Below, one piece after another: positions 16,577-23,752 of a stretch of DNA of 64,000 nucleotides (its first letter is position 1; each line of letters starts with the position of its first letter). The stretch is from assembly GCF_003052265.1 (NCBI RefSeq), contig NZ_QANS01000002.1, forward strand, positions 62,001 through 126,000. The letters are read 5' to 3'. A program made the translations under genes and the position numbers. This DNA is from Stenotrophobium rhamnosiphilum. GTDB taxonomy: Bacteria; Pseudomonadota; Gammaproteobacteria; Nevskiales; Nevskiaceae. A model generated the notes under the pieces. The model was not told the origin of the DNA. It saw only the letters and a list, made by a program, of their open reading frames with translations, and ran no database searches.

Positions 16577-19177
16577 ATGACTAAAAATAAGAAAAATGTA
16601 CTTGCGACGGTTACACAATCGATGGCGTATTGCTGCATTGCAACAGCGATTGCAAATCCCGTATTGGCCTTTGCCCAACAAGAACAAACAGCAAGTAATG
16701 AAGCTGCTGCGCCAGCAGCCAGTTCGAAGGCGAGCGATACGGATTTTCTGACCGAGCTCCTTGCTACACCTGAGCAGCCCGCGCAAGAATCAAACACCAG
16801 CGCCACACCCGCAACAGAAACAGCAACGACGAGCCCTGCGCCTGCTAGTGAAGAAAAACCTGCTGAAGCCAGTGTCGAAGCACAAGCGAGCGAACCAAGC
16901 GCCGCAGCTACAGCTGATGTCACCGAAAGCCTCGACCTCATCGGCGTAAAAAAGCCCGCTGAGAATTCAGTAGCAGCAGCGCCGATTCGCGGCAGACAAA
17001 TCGATGAGATCGTCGTGACTGCGACCAAGCGCGAAGAAAACTTGCGTGATATTCCCGCATCGATCTCTGCCTTTACCGGCGAGAAACTTGAGAACGAAGG
17101 CAAGCTGTCTCTCAATGATTTCATTCAGCAGTCGCCTGGCGTGACCGCAGCACAGGGCAATGCCGGATTTACCCGCATCACCATGCGCGGCATCAGTACT
17201 GATACGAGCCCAGCGGCGGCAACTCCATCACCGGTCGGTATTTTTATTGGCGACGTTTCTTTCAGCGATCCCTACACCGCGAACATCGTCCCTGACCTCA
17301 GCGCATTTGATTTGTCAGGCGTAGAAATTCTGAAAGGACCGCAGGGCACGTTGTTCGGTGGCTCAGCACTCTCAGGCGCAGTTCGCTATCAATTGCAGGA
17401 GCCTGTTCAAGGCGAATGGCAGTTCCGCGCGTTCTCGCAATACAACCATCCAGATGATGGTGGGCAGGCATTCACAACTGGCGGCGCCGTCAATATTCCG
17501 CTGCTCACGGACCATAACCTGGCCTTGCGCTTCGTCTACGTCGATCGTCACTACCCAGGCGTTTACGACAACGGCCGCACTGGTGAAAAAGATATTGATC
17601 ACGCCAGTGGCAATCAGATTCGCGGCATCCTGCTGTGGGAGCCGAGTGAGAACTGGAAGTTTAAATACACGCACCTGTTTCAGAAATCCAATACACCACA
17701 GGCAACGTTCACAGCGGATACCCCGAACGGCCCGCGCTCAAACAGCAGCAAAATTCTGGATACTCCGTCTGACAATCATTTCAGCATGGACAACCTGGAG
17801 ATGAACTACAACTTTGAATCCATGCGCTTGGTCTCGCAGACTGCACGCGTGGTCAAAGATGCTTTGTTCTACGGGGACTACACCGCTGCACTCTTCGGCA
17901 ATCCACCGCAGGGATATCCAGCAGCGCTGGCCGCAAGCAGCGAAGTCATCGACAAATCGAAAGCGTTCTCGCAGGAAATACGTCTGCAATCTACCGACGA
18001 TGATGCGTTCAAATGGTTGGTCGGCGCGTATTACTTCGACTACGACGGTTATTTCAATCTGCACATCGACACGCCAGCAACCACCGGTCTGCTTGGCCCC
18101 GGCAGTTTGATCAACACCATTGCTGGCCTGCTTGGCGTACCGGGCCAGTTCATCAATGAGAACACCTCTTTGCTCAATGGCGAATCGATCTCCAGCTCCA
18201 AGGAAATCGCAATATTTACGGACCTGAATTACAACCTGTGGGATCGTCTTGATCTGTCCGTTGGCGCTCGCTTCTATTCGACCAAGGTAACGGGCGGATA
18301 TGTTGGAACCGGCATTTTGATTCTGGCTGAAAACAATCTGTCGCCTACTAACACGATTGGCGATCTCAAGGAACGCGGCATCAATCCGAAGTTTTCGGCG
18401 ACGTATCACTTCAGCGATGAAATCTCGCTCTATGGCATGGCCGCCAAGGGCTTCCGCTTCGGTGGCGTTTCAAGCGTTCCATCAACAGCGAGCAATGGCG
18501 TACCGCCGACGTTCAAGTCAGACACGCTTTGGAACTACGAATTGGGTCTGCGTACGAGCTGGCTCGAAGACACGCTGCACGCCGACATCACCGGGTTCTA
18601 TCTCTTTTACAAAAATCCAATCATCACGCAGGCCACGACTGGCGTCATTCCGCTCAGCTATAGCGACAACGTATCAAGTGCCATCAGCCGCGGCTTGGAA
18701 CTGAGCCTGCTCTGGAATCCGCCTGTAGATGGCCTGAGCATGAGCTTCAATGGCGGCATGACCGACGCGCATATCACGGCGCCGTTCGAAGCAGCCAACG
18801 GCGACCAGGTTCAGCCTGGCCAAGAAATGCCTGGTGCCGCACGCTTTCAGTACAACTCATCCGTGCAGTACCTGCGACCGGTTTCGTTCTTCTTGGTAGG
18901 TGCCAACGCTGGCTACACCTATGTCGGCAAGGGATACAACAACCTCACTCACGATGTTGAGATCAATGGCTTCGGAACACTGAGTGCCGGCCTCACATTC
19001 GCCAGCGACGCACTCAGCTTCAAACCTAAGATCGCGATTAACCTCAGCAATATTCTGAACGTCACCGCAGCAACTGCCGGCGCAATCGGCAAATCAATCG
19101 TGACTCAAAGCAAAACTGAACAGTACGCGCTCAATCCTCCTCGGACGATCACGGTCAGAGTCAGCTTTGATCTCTAA
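16577..19177 (+). CDS. TonB-dependent outer-membrane receptor (paralogue 1)
   Basis: 866 residues. Signal peptide about 1-33; a 105-residue Ala/Pro/Glu/Thr-rich extension with an isolated hydrophobic motif DTDFLTELL at 54-62; the TonB box DEIVVTATKR near 143-152; plug domain to about 290 including EILKGPQGTLFGG; then the beta-barrel ending NPPRTITVRVSFDL with the terminal aromatic/hydrophobic pattern of barrel proteins. GAGAGAA lies before the ATG. It should import a ligand too large for porins using TonB energy. Neighbouring beta-mannosidase, sugar kinase and GH1 genes suggest a carbohydrate conjugate. It is clearly paralogous to the receptor at 23753-26308. Confidence 0.92.
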   Translation: MTKNKKNVLATVTQSMAYCCIATAIANPVLAFAQQEQTASNEAAAPAASSKASDTDFLTELLATPEQPAQESNTSATPATETATTSPAPASEEKPAEASVEAQASEPSAAATADVTESLDLIGVKKPAENSVAAAPIRGRQIDEIVVTATKREENLRDIPASISAFTGEKLENEGKLSLNDFIQQSPGVTAAQGNAGFTRITMRGISTDTSPAAATPSPVGIFIGDVSFSDPYTANIVPDLSAFDLSGVEILKGPQGTLFGGSALSGAVRYQLQEPVQGEWQFRAFSQYNHPDDGGQAFTTGGAVNIPLLTDHNLALRFVYVDRHYPGVYDNGRTGEKDIDHASGNQIRGILLWEPSENWKFKYTHLFQKSNTPQATFTADTPNGPRSNSSKILDTPSDNHFSMDNLEMNYNFESMRLVSQTARVVKDALFYGDYTAALFGNPPQGYPAALAASSEVIDKSKAFSQEIRLQSTDDDAFKWLVGAYYFDYDGYFNLHIDTPATTGLLGPGSLINTIAGLLGVPGQFINENTSLLNGESISSSKEIAIFTDLNYNLWDRLDLSVGARFYSTKVTGGYVGTGILILAENNLSPTNTIGDLKERGINPKFSATYHFSDEISLYGMAAKGFRFGGVSSVPSTASNGVPPTFKSDTLWNYELGLRTSWLEDTLHADITGFYLFYKNPIITQATTGVIPLSYSDNVSSAISRGLELSLLWNPPVDGLSMSFNGGMTDAHITAPFEAANGDQVQPGQEMPGAARFQYNSSVQYLRPVSFFLVGANAGYTYVGKGYNNLTHDVEINGFGTLSAGLTFASDALSFKPKIAINLSNILNVTAATAGAIGKSIVTQSKTEQYALNPPRTITVRVSFDL

Positions 19178-19227
19178 GTAAGTAAAGATTTTTAACCCGT
19201 ATTAGAGAACTGCTATTCGTGATGAAC

Positions 19228-19258
19228 ATTGAAGGCAGGCGCAACGCCTGCCTTCAAT
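19228..19258. terminator. Strong 13-bp hairpin after TonB receptor 1 gene
   Basis: ATTGAAGGCAGGC and GCCTGCCTTCAAT are perfect complements around GCAAC. It lies 50 bp after the receptor stop and 90 bp before the kinase start. There is no T-run, so it may be an mRNA-stabilising or attenuating hairpin between receptor and kinase rather than a classical terminator. Confidence 0.5.
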
Positions 19259-19348
19259 CCGAATAAGCATTATTATGCCGCCACGTCAGGCTCTGCCTGC
19301 GCCCGCATAAGTCTGGGGTTAAACCTCAGCGTCTCTGAGCAAAAATTG

Positions 19349-20266
19349 ATGACCACTATTACCAAGTCCCTCCCTCGCCTTGTTGTACTTGGAGAGGCAC
19401 TGACTGATTTTGTTCGCACTGGAGATCAAAGCTGGACCAGCGTTGCCGGCGGCGCTTGCTGGAACGTGGCACGTGTCACCGGAACGCTTGGCATCGCTAC
19501 AGCATGGGCCGGTGCAATCAGCGACGATTTCCTTGGCGAAGAGATTCTGGAGAAATCACGCACCGCGCATCTGGATCTACGGTTTATTCAGAAGGTTTCA
19601 AAACCACCGCTGATTGCAATGGTTCATGAAACAGCTCCGCCGAAGTATTTCTTCTTGGGCAATGACAGCGCTGATCTCGCATTCGACGAAAAGAAACTTC
19701 CAGCTGGCTGGGAAGACGCTTGCCAGATCGCTCACTTCGGCTGCATCAGCTTGGTGCGTCAGCCCTTAGGCGAAAAGCTAGTGGGCATTGCGCGCGATCT
19801 GAAACGTCGTGGCGTGCGCATTAGCTATGACCCGAACTATCGTAATGTGATGGGCCCGACTTTCTCTGTGCAGTTTGAGGAAATGGCAAAGCTGGCGGAC
19901 ATCATCAAACTGTCGGATGAAGACCTCGCGCAGATTTATCCAAACACTTCATCCGAGGCATCGCTAAAACGCGTACGAGAAATTTCGCCTCTGGCGAATA
20001 TTCTGTTCACTCGCGGCGCCTCTGGCCTTGCATTGCTGACGCCTACAGACAGCTTTGAGCAGCCTGCATTCATCGTGACGGTTGCAGATACGGTCGGCGC
20101 TGGCGATGCCAGCATCGGTGGATTCATCAGCAGTCTGTTGCTTGAACCGAAACAAGACTTAGCCCATCACTTACGTTTTTCTGCTGCGACGGCTGCCGCT
20201 GCTTGCACCCACACTGGCGCGCATGCACCTACTCACAAACAAGTTTTAGATCTCATGCAAAGTTGA
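19349..20266 (+). CDS. PfkB family carbohydrate kinase (fructokinase/2-keto-sugar kinase-like)
   Basis: 305 residues from the ATG at 19349. The open frame begins at 19229, but the first 40 codons cross the hairpin and do not resemble the family. The PfkB signatures are both visible: the N-terminal GGACWNVARVTGTLG near residues 33-47 and the C-terminal DTVGAGDASIGGF near residue 250, whose last Asp is the catalytic base. The family phosphorylates fructose, 2-keto-3-deoxygluconate, ribose or nucleosides with ATP. Given the surrounding glycosidases, phosphorylation of a released hexose (fructose or mannose-derived) is the best guess. The ribosome binding site is weak. Confidence 0.88.
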   Translation: MTTITKSLPRLVVLGEALTDFVRTGDQSWTSVAGGACWNVARVTGTLGIATAWAGAISDDFLGEEILEKSRTAHLDLRFIQKVSKPPLIAMVHETAPPKYFFLGNDSADLAFDEKKLPAGWEDACQIAHFGCISLVRQPLGEKLVGIARDLKRRGVRISYDPNYRNVMGPTFSVQFEEMAKLADIIKLSDEDLAQIYPNTSSEASLKRVREISPLANILFTRGASGLALLTPTDSFEQPAFIVTVADTVGAGDASIGGFISSLLLEPKQDLAHHLRFSAATAAAACTHTGAHAPTHKQVLDLMQS

Positions 20267-20386
20267 ATCTGATTAGAGCATTCAATTTTTCTAAGCATCA
20301 GACCGAATTAATATCAATTGTTGTAGCGTCGTAAAAGAAGTCAAATAGCTCCACACCAAACGGTGTACAGAAAAGGAGCGCTAGCA

Positions 20387-20554
20387 ATGGACTTGTTTAC
20401 GACTACCACCCAGATCTTTGTTTTATCAATGATCGGCAGCACCTTTGCTGCGATGGCTGCGCTATCCATTCTCGACTCTATCGCTGACCACAAAACCTTG
20501 GTCGCTGGCTTTCGCGCAGCTACCAATCCAGTGTCCCGCAGAGTCGCTCGCTAA
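20387..20554 (+). CDS. 55-residue single-pass membrane protein, unknown function
   Basis: The ATG at 20387 is preceded by a good AAGGAG about 8 bases upstream, which is the main support. The product starts MDLFTTTTQIFVLSMIGSTF, has one hydrophobic segment at about 8-28, and ends in a basic tail NPVSRRVAR. I do not recognise a family. It sits alone between the sugar kinase gene and a set of three hairpins, convergent with the GH1 gene. A short ACACC-AAAC-GGTGT repeat lies just upstream (20353-20366). Confidence 0.55.
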   Translation: MDLFTTTTQIFVLSMIGSTFAAMAALSILDSIADHKTLVAGFRAATNPVSRRVAR

Positions 20555-20564
20555 ATTCGCTGAA

Positions 20565-20617
20565 TCGTACTCGCCAAATTCGAGTACGAAGATAAGCGGC
20601 CGTCAGACAGCCGCTTA
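20565..20617. repeat. Two successive hairpins after the 55-residue membrane protein gene
   Basis: Hairpin one: TCGTACTCG and CGAGTACGA around a 7-base loop, 20565-20589. Hairpin two: TAAGCGGC and GCCGCTTA around a 9-base loop, 20593-20617. Neither has a T-run. They precede a true terminator-like hairpin at 20654. Confidence 0.5.
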
Positions 20618-20653
20618 ACGATCTCCTCCGATCCCTCCCATGGGATCATATTC

Positions 20654-20679
20654 AAGCTGCCATTGGCAGCTTTCTTTTT
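20654..20679 (+). terminator. Rho-independent terminator
   Basis: AAGCTGCC-ATT-GGCAGCTT followed by TCTTTTT, between the plus-strand small gene and the convergent GH1 gene. It also overlaps the region where minus-strand transcription of GH1 would end. Confidence 0.8.
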
Positions 20680-20688
20680 GCCTGCGAT

Positions 20689-21981
20689 TTATTGCGGCAG
20701 CACGGGTTGATAGTCAGCACCTACACCCGCATTGCGAATGACTTCTTGATAGGCAGGCACCGCGGCAGTTGGAATGCGTGTGAGCGACGCGTCGGTCCGC
20801 ACGTTAACTGTGTAGAGACCAAAGCGCGGCGTGTAACTGCCCCACTCGTAATTGTCTGTCAGCGACCAGACCATGTAGCCGATGACGTTGACGCCGTCTG
20901 CTTTCGCGCGCTGAGTCCAATAAACCCCATCGCGTAAAACGTCTTCACGTTTCGCTCCGTCTTCACGTGCTTGGCCATTCTCAGTTGCCATGCCGACTTC
21001 GGCGATCAAGATCGGCTTATCTGGAAATTCGCTTTTCAGCATTTTTAAAGCGCGATACAAGCCTGCTGGCTGCGGCGGCCATTTCCAGTGATGGCCAGTG
21101 CGTGCCGCCGTGATCAAATCAGCTGTGTAGTAGTCGATGGCAATGACATCACACTTATCTTTAACGCCATTAAAAAACATCCAGTTAGTAAACTGGCGTA
21201 ACAGTGCACTGCCAAAATGATCACCAACCCAGACGATGTTTGATGTCACGACGGCCTGCTTATCCACCTGATGAATCACATCGTAGGTCTGACGATGAGC
21301 ACTGATTAAATTCTTCCGCATGCTCATGAAATCCTTGAATCCCATCTGACGCGAATCGATTTCGAAGAACATGTAGAACGCGGTTTCGTTGAAAGTGATC
21401 CAGAGATGCACGTCCTCGCGATAGCGTTCGGCAATCAGGCGTGAATACTTAACGAAGTCGGTAGTGGTTTGAGGATTTGTCCAAGCGCCTTGGGCCGAAA
21501 CCCAGCTTGGATAGATGAAATGATCCAGCGTGATCAAGGGCGTAATGCCCGCCTGCTTGAGCGCTAAGATCAAATCGTCGTAATACGCCAATTCTGCGGC
21601 ATCAATCTTTCCTTTCTTAGGTTCGACACGCGCCCAGTTGATGCCGATGCGATAAGTGTTGACGCCTAGCTGTTTAGCTAGGGTCACGTCTTCTCTATAA
21701 CGATGACGAAAATCGACTGATGTACCGTAAGGCTCTCGATCAACAGGTGGCTTTTTGTGCAATTCCCAGTTGGAGTTCACTTCACCACCTTCACTTTGAA
21801 AAGCAGATGAAGACACGCCCCAAATAAAATCAGATGGCAGGCTAGCTGCTGGAATCACTGCAACAGTCGCAGGTTTTCGCATGCCCCACGCCAGAAGCAA
21901 CGCAAGCGAAGCAATTGCAGCCATCACGACTTTGAACGCAGTGCGACGAATAAAGTCCTTCTCATCTTTTTTAGTTTTCAT
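20689..21981 (-). CDS. Glycoside hydrolase family 1 enzyme (beta-glucosidase/beta-glycosidase-like), membrane-anchored
   Basis: 430 residues. An N-terminal membrane anchor (about 14-33 after a lysine-rich start) leads into the barrel, beginning LPSDFIWGVSSSAFQSEGG. The acid/base Glu199 is in TFNE. The nucleophile Glu328 is in IAEVG, replacing the usual TENG. WSLTDNYEWG near the C-terminus matches the GH1 aglycone-site motif. It is somewhat shorter than typical GH1 enzymes (about 450). Unlike most bacterial GH1 proteins it appears to be held in the inner membrane facing the periplasm. The gene is on the minus strand downstream of the acyl-CoA ligase gene (28 bp) and may be co-transcribed with it. 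Confidence 0.85.
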   Translation of the reverse strand: MKTKKDEKDFIRRTAFKVVMAAIASLALLLAWGMRKPATVAVIPAASLPSDFIWGVSSSAFQSEGGEVNSNWELHKKPPVDREPYGTSVDFRHRYREDVTLAKQLGVNTYRIGINWARVEPKKGKIDAAELAYYDDLILALKQAGITPLITLDHFIYPSWVSAQGAWTNPQTTTDFVKYSRLIAERYREDVHLWITFNETAFYMFFEIDSRQMGFKDFMSMRKNLISAHRQTYDVIHQVDKQAVVTSNIVWVGDHFGSALLRQFTNWMFFNGVKDKCDVIAIDYYTADLITAARTGHHWKWPPQPAGLYRALKMLKSEFPDKPILIAEVGMATENGQAREDGAKREDVLRDGVYWTQRAKADGVNVIGYMVWSLTDNYEWGSYTPRFGLYTVNVRTDASLTRIPTAAVPAYQEVIRNAGVGADYQPVLPQ

Positions 21982-22009
21982 TTTTTTTCGCGGTAAATGG
22001 CACTAAAGA

Positions 22010-23482
22010 CTAACCCCCACGCTCATCACGCAGCTTGCTACGGCGGATTTTTCCGGCTTCATCTCTAGGCAATGCTTCGATCATTTCGTAACTGCGAGGC
22101 ACTTTGTAGCTGGCCAGATGCTTGCGCATATGACTGTCAAGCTCCTCTTGTGTAGGTGGCGCAGAAAAATTGGCTGGCTCAAGCAATGCATGCACGCGTC
22201 GGCCCAAGTCATCGTCTTTTAGTCCGATCACAGCGGCATCTCGAACGCCTGTGTGCAACGTGAGAATAGCTTCAACTTCTGCCGGAATCACGTTCGCACC
22301 GCCGGAGATAATTAAATCGACGCGGCGATCAGCAAGAAACAGATAGCCCTCCGCATCGACATAGCCCAAGTCACCGACGCTCGCGAAACCGGCGTCGATT
22401 AATTCCAGTTGAGAAGCGCCGAGGTATTTGTATTGCGGCGGCCCATCAAAAGCGCGAGTGAAGATTTCTCCCACTTCCAAAGGCGCAACAGGACGGCGCT
22501 CCGCATCAAGAATGCGAATTTCAGTGTGATATCCCTTCCCTACACTGCCGGGTCGTTGCAGCCACTCTTCACCATCAATTACGGTGATTCCGGTGATTTC
22601 GGTGGATGACCACAGCTCACATACTTTCGACGCACCAATGCGATCAATCCAGCCGCGCTTAACCCAGTCCGCGCACGGCGCTGCCAGATGCCACAATTTT
22701 CGCAGGCTGCTCAGATCACTTGTCTGCAATGCAGATGAGCGCAGCATGCGTAGCATCATGGTTGGAACGACGTTCAAGACGGTTGGGCGATATCGCTCAA
22801 CTGCTGCAAGCGTTCGGTCTGCATCAAACTTTTCATTCACAACCGCACTCGCGCCGATGAACAAAGCGACGTGTGTAAAGAGAAATGCTTGGTTGTGATA
22901 CATCGGGCCCGGTGAATACAAACGATCTCCATCGACGAGCCCAAGCAACCCGGCAAATGGATGACTATCTATTGGATAGTTGAAAGCGCCCGGTGAGACG
23001 ATCAATTTTGGCTTACCGGTTGAACCACCTGAAGCAATCGCTTTGAAAGGCTGCGGGATAGCGTCAGGCGGTGGAGTCACTGGATGATGATCCAGCGCCT
23101 TCATCTCACTACGAGTAATGCCCTGCAACTCTGCTGCATCGCTAAACACTGCGGTCGGTGAGGCGAGCTCCATCAACTGATCACGTTCGGCCGCTGGCAT
23201 GCGATGACTGACAGGCATTGGGCAAGCGCCCAATTTGTACACGGCCTGTGTCGCCACAACGTGCTCAATGCCATTGGGCAGATTGATCACAACAAAGGAC
23301 TGTGGGCCAACCGAGAGTTCGGCCAATCTGTGTGCGAGTCGATTCGCCCATTGCTCCAGCTGCTTCCAAGTCAGGCGTTCATCCCCGCCAGCCCAGAGCT
23401 CAACAATCAGCGCGACTTCGTCGGGACGTTCTGCCGCCAACTGAGTTAATCGAGCGCCTGGCGTCATTGTTTGTTTTGTCAT
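22010..23482 (-). CDS. AMP-forming acyl-CoA synthetase/ligase (ANL superfamily)
   Basis: 490 residues with the ANL core motifs in order: P-loop-like ASGGSTGKPKLIV near residue 150, LWSSTEITGITVIDG near 288, VGDLGYVDAEGYLFLADRRV near 371, and the C-terminal lysine motif PRDEAGKIRRSKL. These enzymes activate a carboxylic acid with ATP and CoA. The sequence resembles medium/long-chain or cyclic-acid CoA ligases; the exact acid is unknown. It is read divergently from TonB receptor 2, with a palindromic operator midway between the two starts. It lies directly upstream of the GH1 gene. Activation of an acid freed from an imported ester is a consistent role. Confidence 0.85.
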   Translation of the reverse strand: MTKQTMTPGARLTQLAAERPDEVALIVELWAGGDERLTWKQLEQWANRLAHRLAELSVGPQSFVVINLPNGIEHVVATQAVYKLGACPMPVSHRMPAAERDQLMELASPTAVFSDAAELQGITRSEMKALDHHPVTPPPDAIPQPFKAIASGGSTGKPKLIVSPGAFNYPIDSHPFAGLLGLVDGDRLYSPGPMYHNQAFLFTHVALFIGASAVVNEKFDADRTLAAVERYRPTVLNVVPTMMLRMLRSSALQTSDLSSLRKLWHLAAPCADWVKRGWIDRIGASKVCELWSSTEITGITVIDGEEWLQRPGSVGKGYHTEIRILDAERRPVAPLEVGEIFTRAFDGPPQYKYLGASQLELIDAGFASVGDLGYVDAEGYLFLADRRVDLIISGGANVIPAEVEAILTLHTGVRDAAVIGLKDDDLGRRVHALLEPANFSAPPTQEELDSHMRKHLASYKVPRSYEMIEALPRDEAGKIRRSKLRDERGG

Positions 23483-23603
23483 CTATATGTCCCCTTTCAC
23501 GTCTATCTGGACCGAGCTTTTGAGTATGGATGTCAGCTGTGCCTCAGCGCCCATACCGAAATGGGAGGGCTCCGATGGTTTGACATTAGTTCAACTTGGA
23601 CTA

Positions 23604-23626
23604 TTATAATACACTGTGTATTATAA
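23604..23626. promoter_or_regulatory. Perfect 23-bp palindromic operator (ATAATAC-N5-GTATTAT core)
   Basis: Arms TTATAATACAC and GTGTATTATAA flank a central T. It sits 121 bp from the ligase start and 127 bp from the receptor start, so it could control both. The same 7-N5-7 core recurs at 28648-28666 and, degenerate, at 29428-29463 in front of a tetR gene. Confidence 0.7.
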
Positions 23627-23752
23627 AAAACACGGAATGATCAGAGAAAAGGTGAATAGTGGTTGGGGCTGAATCGAACAGCGCTCCTACGACATAAAAT
23701 TCATCAGCTCAGTGATCAACGGCTACATATATAGGCGCGCGAGGAGAAATCG

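Noticed and set aside
16534-17124. Minus-strand open frame of 196 codons, with a similar one at 23716-24261
   Set aside because: Both lie opposite the Ala/Pro/Glu-rich N-terminal parts of paralogous TonB receptors; their likeness to each other only mirrors the receptor duplication, and neither has a plausible ribosome binding site or family motif.
19228-19258. Starting the PfkB kinase at 19229
   Set aside because: The first 40 codons cover the 13-bp hairpin and do not resemble the family; the ATG at 19349 gives a normal N-terminus.
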